In this document: positions 7,130 to 16,176 of the stretch, one piece after another | Position numbering within the stretch: position 1 is the first letter of the stretch | Layout: each line of letters starts with the position of its first letter | Program-made: the position numbers and the translations under genes | Assembly: GCF_031460495.1 (NCBI RefSeq) | Contig: NZ_JAVKTS010000002.1 | Span: forward strand, 551,332-615,331 | Source of the DNA: Tissierella sp. | GTDB taxonomy: Bacteria; Bacillota; Clostridia; Tissierellales; Tissierellaceae | Length of the DNA: 64,000 nucleotides | Direction: 5' to 3' | Notes under the pieces: generated by a model | Seen by the model: only the letters and a program-made list of their open reading frames with translations | Databases searched by the model: none | What the model was told of the DNA's origin: nothing

Positions 7130-8149
7130 CTATATCACCTCATTTAACTCTACTGATCCTGCAATGGGCATTTCAGTATCTAATATCTCTATATTCACTG
7201 TATCATCATTTACAAGAAGATTAGAGTAATCAGCTATACCTTGGGTGGATAGGAGTAAGCTTCCTATTCTTGCATAACTTACGCTATATGTCTTGAATAC
7301 AGTCTCTTTAAGATAATCTGTGAATGATTTAATAAAATCATTTTTAACTTCAACTAAAGATTTAGAGCCATCTAATATTATATTAACTACTACATCTATA
7401 TCTTTCCCTGTAGGGCTATCCACTGTAACTGCTACACATATAGGTCTTAAAGTTTCAATATGTTCGTATACTATTTGTTCTAGAGTTTCATCTACTTCCA
7501 TATTGCTATCTACAATTAATAATTTTACAGTTCCATTCCCATTCCAAAGTGGAAACACTTTTATATCCCCTACACCAGGTACTTCCAATGCCCATTTCTT
7601 ATAATCATCAACATTACCAGATGTACTAGGAGTTTGAATTTGAATGTAAAATCTAGACCTTAAATTTTCATCTGTCTCCTCATCTTGTCCTGAAGAAAAT
7701 ATATCAGTTAATGTGGCAGTTATTCCTGATATATTATCAATGTTTTCAAGCGTACCAGTGTAAATATTCCCTATCTCTCCATATTGCTCACATTCTGCTT
7801 TATAGATATTAGGTGATATTAACTCCCGAATGACATAAACAGTGTCGTTCAATCCCCATCTAGTACCTATATCAATTACACCTGTAGTTTCAATCTTTCT
7901 TATAGCTCTAGTTGGCTGTTTTCTAGTAATCCCATAATCAGCAACAACTCTATCTAAATATTCACCAACTGCAGTATCACCACTTACTAAATCAATAAAA
8001 TTATTAAGCATGAAATAGGTCTGTGCTAACTGATAAGCACAAGGAGCAAGAGCATCATAGATAATAGATCCTTCTCTTTTATCTACATCACTAGTAGCTC
8101 TACTGAGCATATCAGTAAGTATATTTTCATAGGTCATATCTTCAAACAC
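7130..8149 (-). CDS. Baseplate J-like protein (XkdT)
   Basis: 339 aa. YENILTDMLSRATSDVDKREGSI at the N-terminus and the DEETDENLRSR segment with TPSTSGNVDDYKKWALEVPGVG are hallmarks of Baseplate_J/gp47 proteins. It forms the baseplate wedge of contractile tails. One-base overlap with the upstream DUF2634 gene. Confidence 0.93.
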   Translation of the reverse strand: MFEDMTYENILTDMLSRATSDVDKREGSIIYDALAPCAYQLAQTYFMLNNFIDLVSGDTAVGEYLDRVVADYGITRKQPTRAIRKIETTGVIDIGTRWGLNDTVYVIRELISPNIYKAECEQYGEIGNIYTGTLENIDNISGITATLTDIFSSGQDEETDENLRSRFYIQIQTPSTSGNVDDYKKWALEVPGVGDIKVFPLWNGNGTVKLLIVDSNMEVDETLEQIVYEHIETLRPICVAVTVDSPTGKDIDVVVNIILDGSKSLVEVKNDFIKSFTDYLKETVFKTYSVSYARIGSLLLSTQGIADYSNLLVNDDTVNIEILDTEMPIAGSVELNEVI

Positions 8150-8544
8150 TATAGGTTCACCTCCTTGGTGATAGTGATTTCTCCATAGATACTTATTACA
8201 TCAAAGGTGCAAATCATTTCATCACCTTTAACTACAAAATTAAAGTTATCTACACTTTCTATTCTTTCATCTTTCAATAAGCACTCCTGGATCCTTCTTT
8301 TTAATTCAATCTTTCCATATATTTGATCTTTACCTATAAGACTTTCAACTTCAATTCCATAAGAAAAGCTATATATCCCGTACTCATACTTTTCAGTACT
8401 TAGTACTTTATATATAGCTTGTTTTAGAGCATCTAGTCCGTCTGTATAGCCTTGTATTTTATCATCATTTAGTTTATATGTCTTACTTACTTCAATATCA
8501 TCTGTGATTTCTAAATCAATGTCAATTTCACTTCTAGGTATCAT
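8149..8544 (-). CDS. Baseplate/tail protein, XkdS-like (DUF2634)
   Basis: 131 aa. TYKLNDDKIQGYTDGLDALKQAIYKVLSTEKYEYGIYSFSYG is typical of the DUF2634/XkdS family, a gp25-like wedge protein. Overlaps both neighbours by 1-4 nt within a tightly packed tail operon. Confidence 0.88.
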   Translation of the reverse strand: MIPRSEIDIDLEITDDIEVSKTYKLNDDKIQGYTDGLDALKQAIYKVLSTEKYEYGIYSFSYGIEVESLIGKDQIYGKIELKRRIQECLLKDERIESVDNFNFVVKGDEMICTFDVISIYGEITITKEVNL

Positions 8545-8855
8545 TTAATCACATCCTCTACTTTGTAGGACCTAGTCATTCCATCTATAGATAGTTTAAT
8601 CGTACATCCCTTAGAAATAAATTCTTTATCTATTATTTCGACTATATAAAATTCTTGGCCACCATGATTCCTAATTAATCTTACTTTATCACCTATAGAT
8701 ATAAAAACTTTTAGATTCCCTTCTATAAGTTCATTAGGGATAACTAATTTATCGCTAATTTTTACACCATCAGCTACTACAGTACCCAGCATAATACTGC
8801 ACAATTTAATGTTGTTAAGGTAATTTTGAACTATAATTTTTATCTCTTGTATCAT
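8541..8855 (-). CDS. Tail protein, XkdR-like (DUF2577)
   Basis: 104 aa, small beta-rich protein (GTVVADGVKISDKLVIPNELIEG, IGDKVRLIRNHGGQEFYIVE). Size and position match DUF2577/XkdR of PBSX-type tails. Confidence 0.82.
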   Translation of the reverse strand: MIQEIKIIVQNYLNNIKLCSIMLGTVVADGVKISDKLVIPNELIEGNLKVFISIGDKVRLIRNHGGQEFYIVEIIDKEFISKGCTIKLSIDGMTRSYKVEDVIK

Positions 8856-9793
8856 ATCATCACCTCTAAGTCCATGGTGTGAACTGGTAAATATTCATGA
8901 GTGATAGAATTAACTATCAATCTTTTATCGAGTTTTATATCTTCTATTTGACCATAAAAGCTGCTTCCTGCTCTTACTCTAGTATCTCCTAAACATTTCA
9001 GGTTTAATGTCTCTTGCTCTCTGTTATAAAGCTTTAAAAGGATATCAGCCTTAGACTTTATTTGCGAAGGGTTTCCATTCTTATCTAGAACATCAAAATA
9101 CTGCAATAACCCATATTCACTAATAGAATTACTGTCCTTAGTAACATAAGTATCCCTCTTGCCTGTTTTCTCATTGTCACTTACTAATTTAATTTGATTG
9201 TAAAAATCATCATCAATTGATTTCTCATATTCAAAGTCATAAGCTAAACTTTCATCACCTAATATTAAGTTAAGAGTCAAATCCTCTAAGTCTCTGATAG
9301 CAATGGAGCCAAATTCATCTCTTAGGGTGTATTTCTCCCCTGTACTAATTAATGTATCACTAATAGATGTATAAATAATATCTATCCATGTTTTATTGTC
9401 TTGGACACTCACTGGTAGTTTGAACTTAGTATCAATAATATCTCCAAATCTTAAATTAAAATAATCACACATCTTCTTGGTTAGTGATGTAATAGTATCA
9501 TTCTTTACAACTATAGTATCCTTTGCTTTAGCATATCTGAGTTGATCATATGCTGTTATGGTCATTTCTTTCTTTTTATTTCTTCCATGCTTAAATACAA
9601 CTCCATAAAATACCTTATCTTCTTTATATTTAAACCTTACTATACTTCCATTGTTAATCTTTAGATCATCATCAACATAGGAGAATTCTAGTTTACTACA
9701 CCCATTATTTAACTTATCTGTATAAGATACTTTTGTTACAAGTTCACTTATTTCATAAATCTTCTTATCAACTTCAACTAGAAATTCCATCAT
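8852..9793 (-). CDS. Tail hub protein, XkdQ/YqbQ family
   Basis: 313 aa, resembling late control D/gp27-type hub proteins: SYTDKLNNGCSKLEFSYVDDD at the N-terminus and GSSFYGQIEDIKLDKRLIVNSITHEY at the C-terminus. Part of the central baseplate hub. Four-base overlaps with both neighbours. Confidence 0.85.
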   Translation of the reverse strand: MMEFLVEVDKKIYEISELVTKVSYTDKLNNGCSKLEFSYVDDDLKINNGSIVRFKYKEDKVFYGVVFKHGRNKKKEMTITAYDQLRYAKAKDTIVVKNDTITSLTKKMCDYFNLRFGDIIDTKFKLPVSVQDNKTWIDIIYTSISDTLISTGEKYTLRDEFGSIAIRDLEDLTLNLILGDESLAYDFEYEKSIDDDFYNQIKLVSDNEKTGKRDTYVTKDSNSISEYGLLQYFDVLDKNGNPSQIKSKADILLKLYNREQETLNLKCLGDTRVRAGSSFYGQIEDIKLDKRLIVNSITHEYLPVHTMDLEVMI

Positions 9794-10467
9794 GGTATCA
9801 TCAACCTTTGACCTGGATAAATTAAATTAGGATTCTTTATTTTATCTTTATTAGCATTCACAATTTTAGTGTATTGGGTTCCATTGCCATAATATTTTTT
9901 AGCAATAGCCCACAAGGTATCACCAGATACTACAGTATGATAGCCATTACTTTTGGGATTAGGTTTTTCAGGTATAATAGGTTTAGTACTTGCTGTTTGA
10001 ACTGCAGTATTGAGTATTTTAGTCTCTTTAATAACTACAGATTTTTTACCATATTTTCTATACTCTAAAAGCTTAAAACTAATATACTTATCTCCTTCTT
10101 CTCCTGCTTTTTCAACTTCACCACACTCCTCTATTAACACTAAAGTATTAATATCGTTTCCAATACCATTGCTAGCAATAAATCTTACCGGAGTAAGCTT
10201 ATCTCTCCATTTTTCAAATAGTTTTATATAATAATCTGCAGCTTTAAAATCTCCAGCCGTCTCAACATAATGTATAGGATTTGAAGGGAATTCACATTCA
10301 AAGCTATACTCTTTCAACTCCATATGAGTAGGTATTGCAATTTGTCCTAATTTTAAAATCTCATATTTTTCAATAGCCTGTACACTAGATGTATCCATCT
10401 GCTCTGGATTAGTAGGGAGCCTATATGTTTTATTGTCATAATCAAAGAATATCGCATAATTACTCAT
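9790..10467 (-). CDS. LysM-domain tail protein, XkdP-like
   Basis: 225 aa. The first ~160 residues resemble the XkdP/gp53 tail initiator fold. Residues about 175-225 form a LysM domain (YHTVVSGDTLWAIAKKYYGN, LIYPGQRLMIP) that binds peptidoglycan. It probably sits at the tail tip and contacts the wall during injection. Confidence 0.9.
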   Translation of the reverse strand: MSNYAIFFDYDNKTYRLPTNPEQMDTSSVQAIEKYEILKLGQIAIPTHMELKEYSFECEFPSNPIHYVETAGDFKAADYYIKLFEKWRDKLTPVRFIASNGIGNDINTLVLIEECGEVEKAGEEGDKYISFKLLEYRKYGKKSVVIKETKILNTAVQTASTKPIIPEKPNPKSNGYHTVVSGDTLWAIAKKYYGNGTQYTKIVNANKDKIKNPNLIYPGQRLMIP

Positions 10468-10468
10468 A

Positions 10469-12205
10469 TTAATAAGCCCCCTCTGCAGCTATTGCTATCT
10501 CTTCTTGTAGTATCTTTCTAATCCTTCCATGAACTTTATCTACATCAGCGGCTTCGTGTACATCACCAAATGATATTTCTATATTAGGTGCCAATGTAGC
10601 AGTGCTAAACTTATTTATATAATCTCTTTCTGCTACATCTCTTAAATATTGCAAATCTTCATCTGACATATCTACATCAACTTTTTTATTTTTGCCTTTA
10701 CCCTCGATAGTTAATGGATTGTTAGATGTTCCAAAGTCACCAAATGGATTAGTTAAGCTGCTAAGCTTATCTTTCCCGCTATTATAGATGTTCTTACCTA
10801 TATCAGAACCTTTCTTGGAAGCATCTGATAAATTTACATAATCAATTAATTCTTTGTTGCCCCAGTAACCACTTAGTTCATTAACAGAGCCTATATTAAC
10901 ACCAGGTATTTTATTTAGTGCATCAATAATTAGATTTACACCTTTTATAATAAGATTTATGGCTCCAAATACAACTTTTTCAACTGCATCCATTATGCTT
11001 ATGAATGAATTACTAATAGCTATACCTGCGTTTGCAAAGGCTCCTATTAACCAACCAATAGTCCCACCTATGAATCCAAATACTTCTTCAGTTGTTACTC
11101 CCACTGCATTCAATGCAGCCATAACTAAACCTATAGCTAATATCACTAGGAATATAGGACTTGTTATCATAGTCCATAGAGCACCTTGAAGCATTAATGG
11201 AGGAATCATTGCCCATAGCTTTGTTATTATACCTACTAGAAGATATCCACCTATAGCTGCCAATACCGGGCCTATAAAATCCCAATACTGTGCTGATATA
11301 TCAAGTAGCCAACCAATACCAGTAGCTAAGAGATTAATCCCAGCAATAACATTATTTACACCTGTTTGAAATCCTTCAGTATTAATAAGTTTATTTACCT
11401 TAGCAATAACAGTATCAAAGGCTTTTAACCCACCGTTTTTAATCTTAGTCCACACATCAGCAAAAGTCATTGGCATAGTCGCAAACTTTTCATTGATATC
11501 ATCACCTGCCATAAACATAGCATTTTTAATAATATCTGCAGTAATAGCACCATCAGAAGATACCTCTTTAAGTTCACCCTTTGTTAGACCTGTGTATTTC
11601 GCTATAGCATTATATATCATTGGAGCATTTTCCATGATAGATACAAGTTCATCTCCCATAAGTCTACCAGAAGCCATGGCTTGAGATAATTGTCTCATTG
11701 CTCCTTGTTGCTCTGATGTATCAGCTCCACCAACTTTAAATCCTTTCTGAACTAATTCTGTAAAAGCTATCAATTCATCATTGGAAGTGAAAGCATCCCC
11801 TGCAAGTAACCCCATTTTCGATATAGCACCTGCCATCTCACTATATAAGCCTTTGGATCTATTAGCTGCAGCAAAGATTTTCTCCTGGAGCTCCAATTGA
11901 GTTTGCGAACCATCATTAATCAAATCAAGCCTAGCACTTGTATTAGTAAATTCATCAGCAATAGACATTCCTTTTATGGCTCCTGCTGTGAGTGTTGCTA
12001 AGCTTATAAATTTCCCTAACCCACCACTTGCTTTACCTGCACTAGCTCCAGTTTGCTCAAGTTTCTTATTAAATTTATCTGTAGACCCACTGGCTTTTAG
12101 AATTTTATTTGTTGCTTCATCTGTTTTCCTATTCACTTTATCAATGGTAGTTGAGTAACCATCATAAAGCCTAAACATTGCTTTTAAAGTAGCGATATTT
12201 ATCAC
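10469..12205 (-). CDS. Tail tape measure protein
   Basis: 578 aa with a Tape_meas_nterm-type region (MAGAISKMGLLAGDAFTSND, QLSQAMASGRLMGDELVSI, ENAPMIYNAIAKYTGLTKGE), then several hydrophobic helices (about 285-400), and a charged C-terminus. Its length sets tail length. The start is uncertain: a GTG at 12205 overlaps the stop of the -1 frame chaperone extension (GTGA), and an ATG lies nine codons later. The order chaperone then tape measure is canonical. Confidence 0.88.
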   Translation of the reverse strand: MINIATLKAMFRLYDGYSTTIDKVNRKTDEATNKILKASGSTDKFNKKLEQTGASAGKASGGLGKFISLATLTAGAIKGMSIADEFTNTSARLDLINDGSQTQLELQEKIFAAANRSKGLYSEMAGAISKMGLLAGDAFTSNDELIAFTELVQKGFKVGGADTSEQQGAMRQLSQAMASGRLMGDELVSIMENAPMIYNAIAKYTGLTKGELKEVSSDGAITADIIKNAMFMAGDDINEKFATMPMTFADVWTKIKNGGLKAFDTVIAKVNKLINTEGFQTGVNNVIAGINLLATGIGWLLDISAQYWDFIGPVLAAIGGYLLVGIITKLWAMIPPLMLQGALWTMITSPIFLVILAIGLVMAALNAVGVTTEEVFGFIGGTIGWLIGAFANAGIAISNSFISIMDAVEKVVFGAINLIIKGVNLIIDALNKIPGVNIGSVNELSGYWGNKELIDYVNLSDASKKGSDIGKNIYNSGKDKLSSLTNPFGDFGTSNNPLTIEGKGKNKKVDVDMSDEDLQYLRDVAERDYINKFSTATLAPNIEISFGDVHEAADVDKVHGRIRKILQEEIAIAAEGAY

Positions 12206-12387
12206 CTCTTTCGGCTTGCTTTAGCCACTTCTTTTTTCTCATTTTCTACTCTTACCTGTATGCTTGCATAGACGAAAGCTTTTTCCTTGTCATCCATACT
12301 ATCTAATACAGATGGTAGTATGTGTAATTTTTGCAAGGCAAAGTGAGCAAGATTAAATTCAGCATCACCTTGCTTTATTCGTTTTTT
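12202..12387 (-). CDS. -1 frame extension of the tail assembly chaperone
   Basis: Zero-frame codons GTA AAA AAC GAA TAA contain the heptamer A AAA AAC (12387-12381). Slipping back one base gives KKRIKQGDAEFNLAHFALQK and, near the end, KKEVAKASRKR: 59 codons after the slip, ending exactly at the tape measure start. No start codon supports independent translation near its beginning. This is the gpG/gpGT arrangement found in most tailed phages just before the tape measure gene. The full product is about 191 aa. Confidence 0.88.
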   Translation of the reverse strand, partial: KKRIKQGDAEFNLAHFALQKLHILPSVLDSMDDKEKAFVYASIQVRVENEKKEVAKASRKR

Positions 12388-12776
12388 ACTTCTTCTATAT
12401 CCTCATTAATGTCTTCATCTAGTCCACTTAAATTTTGTACTTCTTGTGCTAATACTGCATATTCTCCTATTAATAACATGTTTTTTAAGCATTCAGTTTC
12501 ACCTAATCCATACGACTTTTGCAATTCTTCATTAGTCAAATCAGGGAATACTACTGCACTTGCAGTTAATGCTTGCACATATTCGGTTCGGTTAAAAGTT
12601 TCAACACCTTTTTTGTCCTTCTTAGTATATTTCTTAATAAGCTGCTCATTCTCCTTTTGTGTAATTGGTCTAATTATAAAAGGAACAGGTTTGCCATCTT
12701 CCATAAATCTATTTGAAACTACAACTTCTTTATTTTCAACTTGAACTGGATTTAAAAATGCTTTTAATGAACTCAT
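12375..12776 (-). CDS. Tail assembly chaperone, XkdN-like (zero-frame product)
   Basis: 133 aa from the ATG at 12776 (MSSLKAFLNPVQVENKEVVV), chosen for its GAGAGGAGA ribosome binding site; the longer open frame overlaps the upstream gene. XkdN/gpG family: RFMEDGKPVPFIIRPITQKE and TEYVQALTASAVVFPDLTNE. It binds the tape measure protein during tail assembly. It ends at a programmed frameshift site. Confidence 0.88.
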   Translation of the reverse strand: MSSLKAFLNPVQVENKEVVVSNRFMEDGKPVPFIIRPITQKENEQLIKKYTKKDKKGVETFNRTEYVQALTASAVVFPDLTNEELQKSYGLGETECLKNMLLIGEYAVLAQEVQNLSGLDEDINEDIEEVKNE

Positions 12777-12823
12777 CAATATTCTCCTCTCAAAATAAAA
12801 AGAGTAGGTTTTTAGCCCACTCT

Positions 12824-13297
12824 TCATCTATAATTTTCTGGTAAATTAAAATAACTTAGTCCTTCTAGATCGTCATAGGTAAAATCAGTGTCTATTGTAA
12901 TAGGGTCATCTGACTGATCATCTAATGTTGCTACAGGAATTGTCTTTAACAATACATTTAATAATACTACTTCTTGAGTGCCTATAGTAGATTGCTCGTC
13001 ATAATTTTTTGTTTGAAGTTTCAATCCACCATATTTTCCTTCTTTAATGTACTTAATAGCAAGCCTAAGCATATCACTATTCATAAAGTACATTGTCATG
13101 CTTCCAGTACCTTCAGCTCCAACTACTTTATGTTGTGTCATTCTGTGTCCTAGCATCCTTCTAGACTGAATAATTAAATCTAGTTGAGCCTTTATATTAG
13201 ATATCTCAAATAATTCTCTATTTGAGCCATCTATTGTGATAAAAACCTTACCCTCTTTAGAGGATATAGTATCAGCTAATCTTGTATAGTTTGACAT
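12824..13297 (-). CDS. Tail tube protein, XkdM-like (DUF2001)
   Basis: 157 aa. The RMLGHRMTQHKVVGAEGTGS segment and the size match XkdM-type inner tube proteins of contractile tails. Placed directly after the sheath gene, as in PBSX. Confidence 0.9.
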   Translation of the reverse strand: MSNYTRLADTISSKEGKVFITIDGSNRELFEISNIKAQLDLIIQSRRMLGHRMTQHKVVGAEGTGSMTMYFMNSDMLRLAIKYIKEGKYGGLKLQTKNYDEQSTIGTQEVVLLNVLLKTIPVATLDDQSDDPITIDTDFTYDDLEGLSYFNLPENYR

Positions 13298-13314
13298 TCT
13301 CTATTCCTCCTTTC

Positions 13315-14361
13315 TTATGATAAATTAACAGTAATATATATCTTCTCTATACTGTCTACTGGTTGAATAAAACAGTCAATAACAACTGCATCACTATCTA
13401 CACCTTTTTCAACTTTCACATCTTCAGCAGTAAAGTTTTGTATTGCGTTTAGTCTTTGAAGCTCATTAAAGTACTCAATTAATGTAGCTCTTAGTATAGA
13501 CCTACCATCTGCATTGTTATTAACTTTACCTACATAGTTAGATTCAAATATTACTGTAATATCGTTATTAATTCCATCTATAGTCCTTATAACTCTATTT
13601 TTAGTGAACTGTTTACCTTTATCCACTGTAACAGTAGTTAGTGAGTTGATATCATATACTGCAGTTACATTTTGCATGCTATCAACTTTAAATATAAACT
13701 CTCCTGCTGTAATAGCTGCCTCCATTTCAGTCTTAGTCATCCTAGGTGCAACATCAATAGCACCTACATATTTTCTTCCAGTATTGGACTGATTTATATT
13801 AGCACCTGCAGTAACACCCGCTACCCATGCAGTAGTTTTTTTCTCTGTTAATTCTGTATTGTCTGCCAATATTACACCCTGAGTAACATTTATAATACCC
13901 TCATCATCAGCCACATAATTCGCCAACACACCTTGTACTTTAACACCTTCTGTATCTCTCATGGCTTTTATCCATGTAGCAATAGCAAGTTTATTAGCAT
14001 CATAGGTTAATCCATCATAAGGATAGCAAATAGTATTAAAATCTACTGTCTTAAGTGAGGCCAATGCAGCTGTTATAATTTCCTCTGTATGTTCAGCAGC
14101 TCCTAAATTGTATAATAAAACTGTCTTAGCACCTTTTAAAGCTTCATTAACTAAAAGCTTATCTGCTTTTGTAACACCTTCTGGATACTCATTTTCTGTA
14201 GCTGTAATTCTGTATATATCTCCAACATCACCTACACTCATTTCTTGTAGTAATACCACTGTTCCTCTATCTCCTAAGGTAATAGATAATGGGGCATTAG
14301 TTAAGAAATTAATATAGGCACCAGGTAATATTTTATTCTGACTTGTCCATGATCCTGCCAT
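13315..14361 (-). CDS. Tail sheath protein, XkdK-like
   Basis: 348 aa starting MAGSWTSQNKILPGAYINF, the usual sheath N-terminus, with RVIRTIDGINNDITVIFESN and VGKVNNNADGRSILRATLIE in the C-terminal sheath domain. Its presence shows that the phage has a contractile (myovirus) tail. Confidence 0.94.
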   Translation of the reverse strand: MAGSWTSQNKILPGAYINFLTNAPLSITLGDRGTVVLLQEMSVGDVGDIYRITATENEYPEGVTKADKLLVNEALKGAKTVLLYNLGAAEHTEEIITAALASLKTVDFNTICYPYDGLTYDANKLAIATWIKAMRDTEGVKVQGVLANYVADDEGIINVTQGVILADNTELTEKKTTAWVAGVTAGANINQSNTGRKYVGAIDVAPRMTKTEMEAAITAGEFIFKVDSMQNVTAVYDINSLTTVTVDKGKQFTKNRVIRTIDGINNDITVIFESNYVGKVNNNADGRSILRATLIEYFNELQRLNAIQNFTAEDVKVEKGVDSDAVVIDCFIQPVDSIEKIYITVNLS

Positions 14362-14374
14362 AATATCTTACCTC

Positions 14375-14785
14375 CTATAAATTAGTTTTAATATCTTCTA
14401 CTTCTTGCATCTTCTCAAATTGTTCTACTTTTATTTCTGAATAATTGATATTGAAAGTAAAATGCAATACATTGTCCGTAATAGTTGCTTGCTTGCTTAA
14501 TGCTCTATAACTACCTATTAAGTCCATTTCTCTAAATAGATTTAGTTTAACTTCCTGACAATCCTCTTTCAAATCTTTTAATTTACTATTACTGAAGTAT
14601 GCAATGTCAAAAGATAGTAAACTATTAAATTTTCTATTCATTCTCTTTTCATAATCTTGCTCTATCAGGTCTATTAAAAAAGATGGTTTTTGAAAATTCT
14701 GGGGAATATCATCAACATAAACAGTATATGTCGGATATAATTCTAGTAATTTGTTTACGATCTCTTGCCTAATATTACTTATCAT
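14375..14785 (-). CDS. Tail terminator/completion protein family
   Basis: 136 aa, starting MISNIRQEIVNKLLELYPTY; contains YVDDIPQNFQKPSFLIDLIE and ends with acidic residues. Resembles the phage tail terminator family (DUF6838) that sits just before the sheath gene in clostridial myophages. Confidence 0.75.
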   Translation of the reverse strand: MISNIRQEIVNKLLELYPTYTVYVDDIPQNFQKPSFLIDLIEQDYEKRMNRKFNSLLSFDIAYFSNSKLKDLKEDCQEVKLNLFREMDLIGSYRALSKQATITDNVLHFTFNINYSEIKVEQFEKMQEVEDIKTNL

Positions 14786-15191
14786 GTTTTCTATTCACCC
14801 TTTCAACTTCTTCTTTAAACTCCCTCTCTAAAGCTTTGTCTACTTTGTTAATTGCTTTCTCAAGCATATATTGTCCTTTTACAAATCCTACTGTTTCACC
14901 TTTTCTACTTACTATCCTATGGCCATAGTTTACATATGAAGCATAATCCATTATATTTACCATAGTCTTAGTAACTCCACCAGTTCTTGACTTAACAGCT
15001 GGAGCTGATTTCCATCCTTTTCTCATATATCCAGTGTCAACAGGAGTATTTCTTTTTACATCTGCAACACCTTCATTTACAGCTTTATTCAAGACTTTAA
15101 TATCAATATCTACTATATCATCAAGCATAGCTGCAAGTTCTTTTCTAAACTGTTGAATAGCAGCTTTATTATGCCTTTCGTTAGTGTTCAT
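14775..15191 (-). CDS. HK97 gp10-like head-tail joining protein
   Basis: 138 aa. RNTPVDTGYMRKGWKS is the conserved motif of the gp10/HK97 family; ASYVNYGHRIVSRKGETVGF follows. Overlaps both neighbours. Confidence 0.9.
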   Translation of the reverse strand: MNTNERHNKAAIQQFRKELAAMLDDIVDIDIKVLNKAVNEGVADVKRNTPVDTGYMRKGWKSAPAVKSRTGGVTKTMVNIMDYASYVNYGHRIVSRKGETVGFVKGQYMLEKAINKVDKALEREFKEEVERVNRKHDK

Positions 15192-15523
15192 ATAGTATCA
15201 TCTCTTTTAACACTGAATTCCATATGAGTAGAATAAGGAAATCCTTCACCTACTGCAAGAGTAACTTGTTTACCATTTCTTTGAGTTACTATTACCTTGT
15301 CTCCCTCTTTTAAATCGGTTTCTAGGCTACAAAATAAAGTATATGAGTTAATTATCGTTGGCACTCCTTCCGAGCCTGTATCGGTCAATGAGCCTTTGCT
15401 ATATTGACATTTAACATTGTTATGCATTTCTTTTTCTACATTCTTAGTAACTCCATTGACAACTTCATCAACCCACCTGTAGATATCCATCCTATCTTTC
15501 CATAGTCTTTCAAGTGGACTCAT
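15188..15523 (-). CDS. Head closure/minor capsid protein
   Basis: 111 aa, small beta-rich protein (MDIYRWVDEVVNGVTKNVEK, LKEGDKVIVTQRNGKQVTL). Position between the connector and gp10-like genes is that of head closure proteins (XkdH/gp16 class). Family assignment rests mainly on context. Confidence 0.7.
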   Translation of the reverse strand: MSPLERLWKDRMDIYRWVDEVVNGVTKNVEKEMHNNVKCQYSKGSLTDTGSEGVPTIINSYTLFCSLETDLKEGDKVIVTQRNGKQVTLAVGEGFPYSTHMEFSVKRDDTI

Positions 15524-15861
15524 TTCCTTAGCCTCCTAAAGGATTGTAAAGCTTTCTTATTTGATTCTGATAAACCATAGATAGTATCTTTGGAGGTTTT
15601 ATCATCTACATTGTAGGTTATAGATGTATCCCCTTCTTTTATGGACTTCACATCAAACACAGAAGTAGTTCCATTTTCAGCTTCATAATTAATAATGCTT
15701 TGTACTTTCTTCCTGATGAAAGGCTCTAACTCAATGGGCAGCTCTGTAAGGTTACAGTAATTCATAACTTCTTGAATAGTATCTTTAATTATTAGATCTT
15801 TAGTTTCATCAGATATTTTTAGATTTATTTTAACTTTTGCTATTAATTCATCCGTAATCAC
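15520..15861 (-). CDS. Head-tail connector protein (gp6-like)
   Basis: 113 aa, helical. MITDELIAKVKINLKI followed by DTIQEVMNYCNLTELPIELE and RRLRK at the end. This resembles the YqbG/gp6 connector adaptors that follow the major capsid gene. Confidence 0.82.
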   Translation of the reverse strand: MITDELIAKVKINLKISDETKDLIIKDTIQEVMNYCNLTELPIELEPFIRKKVQSIINYEAENGTTSVFDVKSIKEGDTSITYNVDDKTSKDTIYGLSESNKKALQSFRRLRK

Positions 15862-15863
15862 TA

Positions 15864-15896
15864 TATCAACTCCTTTTTAAAAAAAGGGAGCTGATA
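15864..15896. terminator. Palindromic hairpin between capsid-accessory and connector genes
   Basis: TATCA-A-CTCC with a T5/A7 centre and GGAG-C-TGATA: a near-perfect 33-bp palindrome in the gap. It may be a partial terminator or a processing hairpin that keeps capsid transcript levels above downstream genes. Confidence 0.55.
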
Positions 15897-16166
15897 TTAC
15901 TCAGCACCCTCTAATAGTTTAATTAAATCTTCTTTCTTCGCCTTAGGATCGTACTCTATTTCTTTTTCATCAAGCAAGGCTTTTATATCTGCTATTTTTA
16001 GTTTAGATATATCATTATCTCTTTCTGTTTCCTCAAATTCATAATCATTATCTTGTAAAAATTCTATTACTCTTTCATCTTCTGTTACAAGTTCTCCATC
16101 TATGAATTTACAAAGGATGCAGTTATTCTCTGCATCCCATATTATCCCATGACCTTTAAACTTCAT
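15897..16166 (-). CDS. HeH/LEM-domain phage protein
   Basis: 89 aa. The C-terminal 35 residues (KLKIADIKALLDEKEIEYDP then KAKKEDLIKLLE) form a HeH/SAP-LEM-like helix-extended-loop-helix motif, common in small proteins next to phage capsid genes. The N-terminus has ILCKFIDGELVTEDERVIEF. Role likely in head assembly. Confidence 0.8.
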   Translation of the reverse strand: MKFKGHGIIWDAENNCILCKFIDGELVTEDERVIEFLQDNDYEFEETERDNDISKLKIADIKALLDEKEIEYDPKAKKEDLIKLLEGAE

Positions 16167-16176
16167 GTCATCCCTC

